64,000 bases of DNA, taken from positions 29,290 to 93,289 of the forward strand of contig CACFAF010000003.1 in the NCBI GenBank assembly GCA_902564245.1, given 5' to 3'. This stretch comes from an uncultured Pelagibacteraceae bacterium (GTDB lineage: Bacteria > Pseudomonadota > Alphaproteobacteria > Pelagibacterales > Pelagibacteraceae). Below the pieces are notes generated by a model that worked only from the letters and a program-made list of their open reading frames with translations, was not told where the DNA came from and did no database searches. A program made the translations under genes and the position numbers. Shown piece by piece: positions 1 to 7,864 of this stretch. How positions within the stretch are numbered: position 1 is the stretch's first letter; every line of letters begins with the position of its first letter.

Positions 1-1349
1 CCATGCCGTTGTTTTGCTATTATAATTTGAGCTAAATGAGCTATTTCACTCATTTTTGCTTGCCATTCTGCATGTTCAACTGTTGCAACTTGAGGTTCTT
101 TTCTTTCTAGATAATAAGAAGCTCTATAAACAAACATAACTACATCTGCATCTTGTTCGATAGAACCTGATTCTCTAAGATCTGATAATAGCGGCTTGTG
201 GTCATCTCTCTGTTCGACAGCTCTTGATAATTGTGAAAGTGCTACAACAGGAACAGATAATTCTTTTGCTATAGCTTTTAAACCTTGAGTAATTTCAGAA
301 ATTTCCTGAACTCTTCCATCTCTATTATTCGATGAAGCTCTCATTAGCTGGATATAATCTACTACAATCATATCTAGTCCAAATAATCTTTTAATTCTTC
401 GAGCTCTATTTCCTAAAGCTGCAATACTTATTGCTGGGGTTTCATCTATAAACAAAGGTAGTTCCGAAATATTTTTTGAAGTTTCTATGAATTTATCAAA
501 TTGTTCCTCTGAAATTTTACCTCTTCTTATATCATTAGACTTTATTCTAGATTGTTCGGCTAAAATTCTAGTTGAAAGTTGTTCAGAAGACATTTCTAAA
601 GAAAAAAATGCTATAGATGATTTTTTTCCTGTATCTTGTAATTTTTGAGCTGCATTAAATGCTATATTTGTAGCCAATGCAGTTTTTCCCATTGAAGGTC
701 TTCCAGCAATAATTATCAAATCAGAATTATGTAATCCGCCAAGTCTATCATCTAAATCTCTTAAACCAGTTGGAACGCCTACTATTCCCTCTTCATTTTT
801 GTAAGCATTTGAAGCCATCTCAATTGTTAATTTCATTGCTTCATCAAATTTAACTAAAGAAGAATTGAATGAACCTTTTTCAGCCAAGTCAAACAAAAGT
901 CTCTCTGATTTTTCGATAATATTTTGACCACTTATATTTAAATCATTAAGTTTTGCTATATCAATTGTATTTTCAGAAATTTTGATTAGCTCTCTTCTTA
1001 CAAACATATCATAAATTATTTTTGAGTATTCTATAGCTTGTCTTGTTGAAGTTGAAAATTTTGTAATTTTGACTAAATATTCTGGAACATTAATATCATC
1101 TTTTTCATTTTCAAAATAATTTTTAAGAGTAATTGGATTTGCAAGCATTCCTTTGTAAATAAGATTTTCTATAGCAGCATAAATTTTTTGGTGCATAGGG
1201 TCATAAAAATTAACATTTGAAATAATTGTATTGATTTCATCAAAAATATCATTTGAAACAAGAATAGAACCCATTACGGCTTGTTCGGCTTCTATATTGT
1301 TTGGTAATTCTTTAAAATTATCTTTGACGACACTTAAATTATTATTCAT
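1..1349 (-). CDS. dnaB: Replicative DNA helicase DnaB (C-terminus cut by window edge)
   Basis: This is the hexameric 5'-3' helicase that unwinds DNA ahead of the replication fork and recruits primase. About 449 residues are visible. The N-terminal domain contains NNIEAEQAVMGSIL, typical of the DnaB family. The RecA-like motor follows, with Walker A GRPSMGKTA near residue 220 and a Walker B-type strand MIVVDYIQLM near residue 330. The protein is still open at base 1, so only the last few tens of residues are missing. The ATG at 1347-1349 is chosen because the conserved N-terminus begins just after it. No intein is seen in the visible part. It lies upstream of no other gene here and follows rplI by 68 bp on the same strand. 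Confidence 0.95.
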   Translation of the reverse strand, partial: MNNNLSVVKDNFKELPNNIEAEQAVMGSILVSNDIFDEINTIISNVNFYDPMHQKIYAAIENLIYKGMLANPITLKNYFENEKDDINVPEYLVKITKFSTSTRQAIEYSKIIYDMFVRRELIKISENTIDIAKLNDLNISGQNIIEKSERLLFDLAEKGSFNSSLVKFDEAMKLTIEMASNAYKNEEGIVGVPTGLRDLDDRLGGLHNSDLIIIAGRPSMGKTALATNIAFNAAQKLQDTGKKSSIAFFSLEMSSEQLSTRILAEQSRIKSNDIRRGKISEEQFDKFIETSKNISELPLFIDETPAISIAALGNRARRIKRLFGLDMIVVDYIQLMRASSNNRDGRVQEISEITQGLKAIAKELSVPVVALSQLSRAVEQRDDHKPLLSDLRESGSIEQDADVVMFVYRASYYLERKEPQVATVEHAEWQAKMSEIAHLAQIIIAKQRH

Positions 1350-1417
1350 TAACAATCTTTAACTTAAAAAATATTAATTAAAAATGATAAAAAGTATATG
1401 GGGAAAAGATTGTATAA

Positions 1418-1876
1418 TTATTCGATCGTTTCTGCTGGTATAACTTCAATTGATATCTTAGCTTGTACTTCTGAATGAAGATCTATTTTAGCTTTGAATG
1501 TTCCCAAAGATTTAATTTCTTTTGCTAGTTGTATTAATGAAGGTTTAATATCTAATTTTTCTTTTTCTAAAATTATTTTAGATATTTCAGTCGGTTTAAC
1601 TGAACCGTACAATTCCTTATTCTCAGTACTTAACTTTTTAATTGAATAATTTTTCCCATCAATTTTTTCTGCAGTTATTTTGGCTTCTTTTTTTCTTTCT
1701 AATTCTTTTTTTCCTAAATCTGATTTGATCTTATTTACTTCACTTATATTCTTTTTTGATGCGTAAAGTGCTTTTTTATTAACTAATAAATAGTTTCTAG
1801 CGAAACCTCTTTTTACATCAATTATATCTCCAATTGATCCAAATGTTCTTAGATTTTCTAATAATATTACTTTCAT
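1418..1876 (-). CDS. rplI: 50S ribosomal protein L9
   Basis: L9 binds 23S rRNA near the base of the L1 stalk. The protein has 152 residues, close to the usual 148-150. It opens with the canonical MKVILLENLRTFGSIGDIID and has the GFARNYLL signature of the N-terminal RNA-binding domain. A long charged helix (about residues 40-75) links to the C-terminal domain. It is the last gene of rpsF-rpsR-rplI, and its start codon directly follows the rpsR stop with no gap. The helix is lysine-rich, as expected for an AT-rich genome. The identification is certain. Confidence 0.97.
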   Translation of the reverse strand: MKVILLENLRTFGSIGDIIDVKRGFARNYLLVNKKALYASKKNISEVNKIKSDLGKKELERKKEAKITAEKIDGKNYSIKKLSTENKELYGSVKPTEISKIILEKEKLDIKPSLIQLAKEIKSLGTFKAKIDLHSEVQAKISIEVIPAETIE

Positions 1877-2152
1877 TTATATTAAAGCTAAATTTCTTGC
1901 TCGTTTGATTGATATTGAAAGTTCTCTTTGTTTCTTTTGGCTGACATTAGTAATTCTTGAGGGCATTATTTTTCCATTTTCAGTTACATACTTCTTTAAA
2001 AGTTTAATATTTTTGTAGTCTATAGTAGGTGCGCCTTTAATTGATAGTGGACATGATTTTGTAAATTTATATTTATTAGGTTGAAATATACTTAACTTTG
2101 CAAAATTACTTTGCTTTCCTTTTTTATTTCCACCTCTTTTTTTAATAGCCAT
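1877..2152 (-). CDS. rpsR: 30S ribosomal protein S18
   Basis: S18 pairs with S6 on the platform of the small subunit. The 91-residue protein has a basic N-terminal extension ([14 protein letters not shown]) followed by the S18 core. The core is recognisable from [19 protein letters not shown] and from [20 protein letters not shown], the conserved rRNA-binding helix and strand. Length is slightly above the E. coli protein (75 residues) because of the N-terminal extension, which is common in alphaproteobacteria. It lies 5 bp after rpsF and abuts rplI, so the three are surely co-transcribed. Confidence 0.97.
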   Translation of the reverse strand: MAIKKRGGNKKGKQSNFAKLSIFQPNKYKFTKSCPLSIKGAPTIDYKNIKLLKKYVTENGKIMPSRITNVSQKKQRELSISIKRARNLALI

Positions 2153-2157
2153 AATTA

Positions 2158-2511
2158 TTATTTCTCACTATCATTTTTTTCAACCTCATCTACTTTTTTT
2201 GAAAAATAATTTGCTTTGAGATCAAACTTTTTAACTTTTACCGTAAGATATCTTAATAGATTTTTATCAAGGCTCTCATTTTTTTCTAATTCATTTATAA
2301 TCTTACCGCTTCCTTTAATTTTAAAGTGAATATAGTTCCCTTTTTTATTTTTTTTTATTATATATGAAAGATTTAGTAGGCCCCAATTTTCTGTTTGTAC
2401 AATATTTCCATCATTTTTTTCAACAATTTTTGAATATTTATCAATTAATTGTTTGATTTGACTTGGACTTACGTCTTGTCTAGCCACTATTGTATGTTCA
2501 TATAAATTCAT
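2158..2511 (-). CDS. rpsF: 30S ribosomal protein S6
   Basis: S6 dimerises with S18 on the 30S platform. The 117-residue protein shows the family start [20 protein letters not shown] and the strand pattern [20 protein letters not shown], with a conserved positively charged segment. A lysine- and glutamate-rich tail follows. It is the first gene of the rpsF-rpsR-rplI operon. A perfect TATAAT lies 33 bp upstream of the ATG on the minus strand. I saw no clear S6:S18-binding leader hairpin in the short upstream region, although such autoregulatory leaders are known in other bacteria. Confidence 0.97.
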   Translation of the reverse strand: MNLYEHTIVARQDVSPSQIKQLIDKYSKIVEKNDGNIVQTENWGLLNLSYIIKKNKKGNYIHFKIKGSGKIINELEKNESLDKNLLRYLTVKVKKFDLKANYFSKKVDEVEKNDSEK

Positions 2512-2543
2512 AATAATTCTTTAATAAAAAATGAGGATATACT

Positions 2544-2549
2544 ATTATA
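2544..2549 (-). promoter_or_regulatory. Probable -10 box of the rpsF operon
   Basis: Read on the minus strand this is a perfect TATAAT, placed 33 bp before the rpsF ATG inside the 86-bp rpsF/fabD divergent gap. The -35 partner is weak: about 17 bp further upstream there is only TTTAAG. The call rests on the perfect -10 and the position. The plus-strand promoter for fabD in the same gap is not evident. Confidence 0.4.
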
Positions 2550-2597
2550 ATTCTTGAATTACAACACTTAAAAGCATAAAAAAATTTAAAAAATTAA

Positions 2598-3524
2598 ATG
2601 TTTTCAGTAATTTTTCCAGGTCAGGGCTCACAAGCAGTAGGAATGGGCAAAGAGTTTTATACCAAGTTTGAAAGCGTTAAAAAACTTTTTCATGAAGCAG
2701 ATGAGATTTTGGACTTTTCTATATCAAATTTAATTTTGAATGGACCTAAAGAAAAATTAGATTTAACAGAAAATACACAACCATCTATTTTCTTAGTAGG
2801 ATATTCTATATTTCAGATTTTAAAAAAGGAATTTAACATTAATTTAAATAAAGCAAATTTTTTTGCTGGACATTCTCTAGGCGAATATACTGCAATCGCA
2901 TGTGCAGAGGGTTTAAGTTTCTCAGATACTTTAAGAATTTTAAAAATTAGAGCAAAAGCAATGCAACATGCAGTACCCAAAGGAGAAGGTGGAATGTTAG
3001 CAATCCTAGGTTCAAGTGTAGAAAAAATTGAAAATATACTTGATGAAAACAAAAAAAAATATAATTGCTATATAGCAAATGATAATTCTAATGGACAAGT
3101 AGTTGTTAGTGGAAATTTAGTTGATATTGATAAATTTATAGATGATTTAAAATTGAATAATATTAAAAATATTAAATTACCCGTAAGTGCTCCGTTTCAC
3201 TGTAAACTAATGGAAAAAGCTACAATTACTATGAGTCAAGAACTCAAAAAATTAAATTTTAAAGAATTAAAAAATAACTTAATTTCAAATGTTACTGCTG
3301 AAAAAATTGATAATTCTTCAATGTTAAAAGATCTATTGATTAAACAAATAGAAAGTAGAGTGAGATGGAGAGAAAGCGTCAATTTTATGATTAATAGCGG
3401 AGTAAAAGAATTTATAGAAATTGGGCCTGGAAAAGTATTATCTGGTTTGATTAAAAGAATTAATAAAGATGTAAAAGTTAGTGCAATAAATAATGAAGAA
3501 GATATAAGTTTAATAAATGATTAA
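2598..3524 (+). CDS. fabD: Malonyl CoA-acyl carrier protein transacylase
   Basis: FabD moves malonate from malonyl-CoA to the acyl carrier protein AcpP, supplying the extender unit for fatty-acid synthesis. The 308-residue protein has the N-terminal FPGQGSQAVGMG motif. The nucleophile elbow is GHSLGEYTA (serine near residue 92). The catalytic histidine lies in PVSAPFHCKLM, and the C-terminal IEIGPGKVLSGLIKRI motif is present. Length matches the family. It starts the fabD-fabG-acpP-gmk run, and its last 8 bases overlap fabG, which suggests translational coupling. The start is the only ATG next to the conserved N-terminus. Confidence 0.96.
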   Translation: MFSVIFPGQGSQAVGMGKEFYTKFESVKKLFHEADEILDFSISNLILNGPKEKLDLTENTQPSIFLVGYSIFQILKKEFNINLNKANFFAGHSLGEYTAIACAEGLSFSDTLRILKIRAKAMQHAVPKGEGGMLAILGSSVEKIENILDENKKKYNCYIANDNSNGQVVVSGNLVDIDKFIDDLKLNNIKNIKLPVSAPFHCKLMEKATITMSQELKKLNFKELKNNLISNVTAEKIDNSSMLKDLLIKQIESRVRWRESVNFMINSGVKEFIEIGPGKVLSGLIKRINKDVKVSAINNEEDISLIND

Positions 3525-4251
3525 TTTTGAAGGTAAAAAAATATTAATTACTGGTGCTACAGGCGCCATAGGTAAATCCCTTGTTAAAAGATTTTTATCT
3601 TTAAATGGTACAATTTTAGCAACAGGGACAAATACTGAAAAACTAGATAAATTAAAAAAAGAATTTCCAAATATTAATATTTTAAAATTTGATATTTCAG
3701 ATCACTCTAGAATAGAAGAATTTATTGAAAATGCCTCATCTCAATTAACTGGTTTAGATATTTTAATTAATAATGCAGGTATAGCTATAGACAATCTATC
3801 TTTAAGAATGAAAAATGAAGAATGGCAAAAGGTTATAGATATAAATTTGAGCGCAACCTTTTTTCTTTGTAAATACGCAATAAAAAAAATGTTAAAAAAT
3901 AAATATGGAAGAATTGTTAATATTACCTCAATTGTAGGTCATACTGGAAATTTAGGACAATCAAATTATGCAGCTTCCAAGGCAGGTATGGTAGCTATGT
4001 CAAAAAGTTTAGCAATTGAGTATGCAAAGAAAAATATTACTGTAAATTGTGTTTCTCCAGGTTTTATTCAATCTAATATGACTGATAAAATCGTTGAGAG
4101 CATTAAAGCAGTTTTAACATCTAGAATTCCTATGAGTAGACTTGGTAGTGGTGAAGATGTATCCAATACTGTTGCTTTTTTATCATCAGATCAAGCTTCT
4201 TATATCACTGGCGAAACAATACATGTAAATGGGGGCATGTATATGGGTTGA
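3517..4251 (+). CDS. fabG: 3-oxoacyl-[acyl-carrier-protein] reductase
   Basis: FabG is the NADPH-dependent ketoreductase of fatty-acid elongation. It is a classical short-chain dehydrogenase of 244 residues. The cofactor loop is TGATGAIGKSL near residue 12, and NNAG occurs near residue 86. The catalytic serine is in NITSIVG, and the YxxxK pair is in SNYAASKAG. The C-terminal ITGETIHVNGGMYM is typical of FabG rather than of other short-chain dehydrogenases. Its position between fabD and acpP supports the role. The stop codon TGA lies inside the -35 box of a candidate acpP promoter. Confidence 0.95.
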   Translation: MINFEGKKILITGATGAIGKSLVKRFLSLNGTILATGTNTEKLDKLKKEFPNINILKFDISDHSRIEEFIENASSQLTGLDILINNAGIAIDNLSLRMKNEEWQKVIDINLSATFFLCKYAIKKMLKNKYGRIVNITSIVGHTGNLGQSNYAASKAGMVAMSKSLAIEYAKKNITVNCVSPGFIQSNMTDKIVESIKAVLTSRIPMSRLGSGEDVSNTVAFLSSDQASYITGETIHVNGGMYMG

Positions 4252-4275
4252 CAAACCTACTATTTAATCTATTAA
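4248..4275 (+). promoter_or_regulatory. Candidate sigma-70-type promoter for acpP
   Basis: A perfect -35 hexamer TTGACA (4248-4253) is followed after 16 bp by TATTAA (4270-4275), 25 bp before the acpP ATG. The -35 box overlaps the fabG stop codon. A private promoter would fit the high demand for acyl carrier protein. The -10 matches the consensus at only four of six positions, so this is a moderate call. Confidence 0.5.
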
Positions 4276-4300
4276 CGGAAATATAACAAAAGGGAACATT

Positions 4301-4540
4301 ATGTCAGAAGATATTTCAAGTAAGGTTAAGAAAATTGTTGCAGATCATTTAGGTATTGATGAAGCCAAAGTAACAGATGAGTCAAGTTTCATTGATGATC
4401 TAGGAGCTGATAGTTTAGATACAGTAGAATTAGTAATGGCTTTTGAAGAAGAATTTGGTTCAGAAATTTCTGATAATGAAGCTGAAAAAATTTTAACAGT
4501 AGGTGATGCGGTTAAATTTATAGAGAGTAAAAGTAACTAA
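4301..4540 (+). CDS. acpP: Acyl carrier protein
   Basis: AcpP carries growing acyl chains on a 4'-phosphopantetheine arm in the cytoplasm. The 79-residue acidic protein has the modification motif [18 protein letters not shown], in which serine 37 is the attachment site. The start of the protein ([16 protein letters not shown]) is also canonical. A ribosome-binding stretch AAAGGGAA precedes the ATG. The gene normally downstream, fabF, is not here: gmk begins 9 bp after the stop. Confidence 0.97.
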   Translation: MSEDISSKVKKIVADHLGIDEAKVTDESSFIDDLGADSLDTVELVMAFEEEFGSEISDNEAEKILTVGDAVKFIESKSN

Positions 4541-4549
4541 TAGAATTTA

Positions 4550-5182
4550 ATGTCTTTTAATAAAGATGGGATAATGGTTATATTATCGTCCCCATCTGGA
4601 GCAGGAAAAACTACATTAGTTAAACTTTTAGCTAAAAATAAAAATTTTAATATATCAATATCCCACACAACTCGAAAACCAAGGATAGATGAAATTCCTG
4701 ATCAGGACTATTATTTTGTAAACGAAAAAAAATTTCAATCTCTAATTAAGAATGATGAGTTTTTAGAATATGCAAAGGTATTTAATAATTTTTATGGAAC
4801 AACTAGAAGTCCAGTTATAGATAAATTAGAAAAAGGAGAAAACGTAGTATTTGATATTGATTGGCAGGGGGCAGATCAAATTAAAAATAAAAAATTAAAT
4901 TATAAATTAATTACATTTTTTGTTTTACCACCAAGTAAGAAAGTTCTATTTAGTCGACTGTCAAATAGAGATATGAAAGATAAGCTAATTGTAGAAGAAA
5001 GGATGAAAGAGTTCAGTAGAGATGTTTTACATTGGATAAATTATGACTATGTAGTTATAAATGATAATCTTGATGATTGTTATTTAAAGATCGGTAATTT
5101 AATTGATGCAGAGATTAATAATGGATCTAAAGATTATGATAAAGATTTTATCAGAAAACATGTTGACATTTTAACTTCGTAG
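4550..5182 (+). CDS. gmk: Guanylate kinase
   Basis: Gmk phosphorylates GMP to GDP. The 210-residue protein has the P-loop [11 protein letters not shown] near residue 13. The GMP-binding region reads SHTTRKPR, with DQDYYFV a little further on, and [12 protein letters not shown] is the usual lid and substrate segment. [10 protein letters not shown] is the conserved strand after it. Length fits the family. Its last 12 bases overlap the 3' end of rsmA on the other strand. In many alphaproteobacteria fabF, mltG and a YicC-type gene lie between acpP and gmk, but none of them is present here. Confidence 0.96.
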   Translation: MSFNKDGIMVILSSPSGAGKTTLVKLLAKNKNFNISISHTTRKPRIDEIPDQDYYFVNEKKFQSLIKNDEFLEYAKVFNNFYGTTRSPVIDKLEKGENVVFDIDWQGADQIKNKKLNYKLITFFVLPPSKKVLFSRLSNRDMKDKLIVEERMKEFSRDVLHWINYDYVVINDNLDDCYLKIGNLIDAEINNGSKDYDKDFIRKHVDILTS

Positions 5183-5959
5183 AAATTCATACTCCCTTAC
5201 AATTTTGTAATATATTTCAGGTTCTAAGTTTTGAGGTCTGAGATTTAAATCAATATTTAATTTTTTTGCAATTTTTTGAGGATCTTTAAATAATTGAGCA
5301 AATGGTTTTTTAATCATTTTTCTTCTTTGATTAAAAAAAATTCGAGTAACCATTTCAAGATTTTTTGCATTTTTTAAATCAAAAAAATTTTTCTTTGGAG
5401 AAAAAACTAATAAAGAACTATCTACTTTAGGTTTTGGTATAAAACTTTTTGGTTTAATATCTATAATCTTTTTTATTTCTAATTTCCAATTAGATAAAAT
5501 TGACAATCTTCCATAATCAGAAGTATTTGAGTAAGCAATTATCCGATTAGCGACTTCTTTTTGAAACATCAATACTAGCTTATCAAACCATATATATTTG
5601 TCTAAATTAGTTATCCATTTAGATAGAATTTCAGTAGAAATATTATATGGAAGGTTTCCAAAAACAGTTAATACTTCATTTGAAATTTTTTTTTCTGATA
5701 TTCTTAATATATCATCATTAATAATTTCAATTTGATCTTCAAATTTTTTTTTTAAAAGTAAAGATAATTCATTATCTTTTTCGATTACATAAATTTTTTT
5801 AGGATTTTTTTTGAGAATATATTCTGTTAAATTTCCTCTGCCAGGGCCTATTTCTAAAATATATTTATTATTTACTTCGACTGTATTTATAATTTTATTT
5901 AAAATATCTTGGTCTATTAAGAAATTTTGCCCTAAACTTTTTTTTGCTTTATACTTCAC
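5171..5959 (-). CDS. rsmA: 16S rRNA (adenine1518/1519-N6)-dimethyltransferase
   Basis: RsmA (KsgA) dimethylates two adjacent adenosines in the terminal hairpin of 16S rRNA late in 30S assembly. The 262-residue protein starts with [11 protein letters not shown], the family hallmark. The SAM-binding motif is [15 protein letters not shown], and the catalytic motif is NLPYN near residue 103. The C-terminal helical domain contains [12 protein letters not shown]. It is the last gene of the lptF-lptG-lptD-surA-pdxA-rsmA run, and its start overlaps the pdxA stop by 4 bp. Confidence 0.96.
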   Translation of the reverse strand: MKYKAKKSLGQNFLIDQDILNKIINTVEVNNKYILEIGPGRGNLTEYILKKNPKKIYVIEKDNELSLLLKKKFEDQIEIINDDILRISEKKISNEVLTVFGNLPYNISTEILSKWITNLDKYIWFDKLVLMFQKEVANRIIAYSNTSDYGRLSILSNWKLEIKKIIDIKPKSFIPKPKVDSSLLVFSPKKNFFDLKNAKNLEMVTRIFFNQRRKMIKKPFAQLFKDPQKIAKKLNIDLNLRPQNLEPEIYYKIVREYEFLRS

Positions 5960-6924
5960 TTATTATTTAAAAATTTTAAGGATTCAATCAAGCTTTTAGG
6001 ATCAGATAAATTTTTACCTAACATTTGGACATTTGGACCATGATCAGGAGAAATTCTAATAAATGGCAATCCTAATGTAATATTTATTGCATTAAATCCA
6101 AATAAAGATTTCATAGGTGTTAAAACTTGATCATGATACATGCCAACCACTACATTAAAATTTTTATAATTTTCTTTCATAAATATCGTATCAGCAGCAA
6201 ACGGACCCTTAACATTATATCCTAAATTTATTAAAGATTTAATTGCTGGTTTAATAATTCTGTCTTCTTCACTAGACTTATAATTACTTTCACAATGTGG
6301 ATTTAGGCCAGTTATTGCAATTTTTGGAATTTTATTAAATCTTTTTTTGTAGAATTTATTTATTAACTTTACTTGGTTGATAATTTTTTCTTTAGTTAAA
6401 TATTTATGAACATTTTTTAAAGGTAAATGAGTTGTAATGGGACTAACAGATAAATTTTTATTATAGATCAACATAACTACTTTATTTTTTTTATTTGTTT
6501 TATCTGCTAGATATTCTGTAATTCCAAAAAATTTTTGTTTTAAAAAATTTTTTTTAGATATTGGTCCATTAATTAAACCAGAAAACTTTTTTTCTCTTAA
6601 TAATCTAAGAGCAAGATTAAATGAATTATTTATATAAGAATTTGAATTATTAGAAATTTTACCAAAAACATCTTTAAATTTGAAATCTACATTAATTAAA
6701 TTTATATTTTTATTATCTAGTTTATTAAAATTAATCTTGTCTTTATTAATTTCATTAATTTTGAAATTAAATTTTAATTTTTTCATCTGCTTTATTAACA
6801 ATTTTTTTGAAACTATTAATAAAATTGGATTTTTAGATCTAAATTTTTTTTTAGATTTAAATAAAATTTCTAAAAAAATACTAAATGGTTCCCCAGCAAC
6901 TATGATTATTGGCTTATTTTTCAT
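5956..6924 (-). CDS. pdxA: 4-hydroxythreonine-4-phosphate dehydrogenase
   Basis: PdxA oxidises 4-phosphohydroxy-L-threonine in the deoxyxylulose-5-phosphate-dependent route to pyridoxal phosphate. The 322-residue protein has the three metal-ligand histidines in family context: TGLNPHCES, GMYHDQVLTPMK and ISPDHGPN. It starts with a GEP element (IIVAGEPFSIFLEI). The neighbours surA and rsmA are its usual partners in proteobacteria. Its start overlaps the surA stop by 11 bp. A second, more distant PdxA-type gene lies at the right end of the window, so the vitamin B6 role is assigned to this copy by its neighbourhood. Confidence 0.93.
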   Translation of the reverse strand: MKNKPIIIVAGEPFSIFLEILFKSKKKFRSKNPILLIVSKKLLIKQMKKLKFNFKINEINKDKINFNKLDNKNINLINVDFKFKDVFGKISNNSNSYINNSFNLALRLLREKKFSGLINGPISKKNFLKQKFFGITEYLADKTNKKNKVVMLIYNKNLSVSPITTHLPLKNVHKYLTKEKIINQVKLINKFYKKRFNKIPKIAITGLNPHCESNYKSSEEDRIIKPAIKSLINLGYNVKGPFAADTIFMKENYKNFNVVVGMYHDQVLTPMKSLFGFNAINITLGLPFIRISPDHGPNVQMLGKNLSDPKSLIESLKFLNNK

Positions 6925-7864
6925 TTATTTTAATATTTTCTTTTAACTTTTTAAAATAAATTTTTGAAAATTGATTTAATTGTCTATTTTTTTCGTTAAT
7001 TATATATTTATCTAGTTCTTTATTAACATCTAGACTAATTTCAATTTGTTTAAAATCTTCAATTTTTAAAATCAATTGACCATTTGAAGTTGCTATTGGT
7101 TTGGCTATTTGGCCAATTTTTAAATTTTTCAATTTATTTCTTATTTTTTTATTTAATTGGAATTCTTTGACCCAACCAATTTCACCTCCATTTTTAGCAG
7201 TATCAGATATGCTATATAAATTTGCTGTGTTTTTAAAACCAATTGTATCAATGCTTTTCTTTATTTCTTCATATAAAGATTCTATTTCACTTGTATTTTT
7301 GGGCACAAATAATATTTCGTATAAATGGTAAGATGCCTGCTTCTTTTTATTTGATAGATCTTTATCTAATTTTTTTCTTAATTTATCTCTATCTATATCA
7401 ATCTGATTTCTATATTTTAAAAAAATTAGTTCATTCCATTGAGTTTCTATTCTTAATTTTTTTTCTATAAAATCTTCAGAAAAGCTATTTTTTTTTAGAA
7501 AATTTTTTATATCTCCCTTATCACTTAAATTCATTCTTAAATAAAATTGATTTATGATTCTTTCTAAATATTCTTCATTATCATTATTTGTTACAAGATT
7601 TTTTTTTATCTCTATTGATTTTATTTTTTCATTTATTAACGATTTTTTTGCTATTTGTAGAGCAGAGCCTTCATCTAGATAATTTAAATCATCATTTAAA
7701 ATCTTTAAATATCTCAATTCTTTTTTAACATCTATATTAGTAATAATTTGGTCATTTATTTTGTATAAAATTTTAACTTCTGCTGCATCTAAATTGGTAA
7801 ATTTATAAGAACTAAAAAAAAATAGTAAAAAAAAAAATAGATATTTGATTGTTTTTACTTTCAT
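6914..7864 (-). CDS. surA: Periplasmic chaperone SurA (peptidyl-prolyl isomerase)
   Basis: SurA escorts outer-membrane beta-barrel proteins across the periplasm. The 316-residue protein has an N-terminal membrane or signal segment (YLFFFLLFFFSSYKF), a SurA-type N-terminal domain (IKILYKINDQIITNIDVKKEL-like), and a single parvulin domain. The parvulin domain spans about residues 180-275 and contains YEILFVP and GGEIGWVKEFQL. E. coli SurA has two parvulin domains and about 428 residues, so this is a compact form. Its position between lptD and pdxA supports the SurA assignment over a generic parvulin. The start overlaps the lptD stop by 4 bp. Confidence 0.88.
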   Translation of the reverse strand: MKVKTIKYLFFFLLFFFSSYKFTNLDAAEVKILYKINDQIITNIDVKKELRYLKILNDDLNYLDEGSALQIAKKSLINEKIKSIEIKKNLVTNNDNEEYLERIINQFYLRMNLSDKGDIKNFLKKNSFSEDFIEKKLRIETQWNELIFLKYRNQIDIDRDKLRKKLDKDLSNKKKQASYHLYEILFVPKNTSEIESLYEEIKKSIDTIGFKNTANLYSISDTAKNGGEIGWVKEFQLNKKIRNKLKNLKIGQIAKPIATSNGQLILKIEDFKQIEISLDVNKELDKYIINEKNRQLNQFSKIYFKKLKENIKINEK

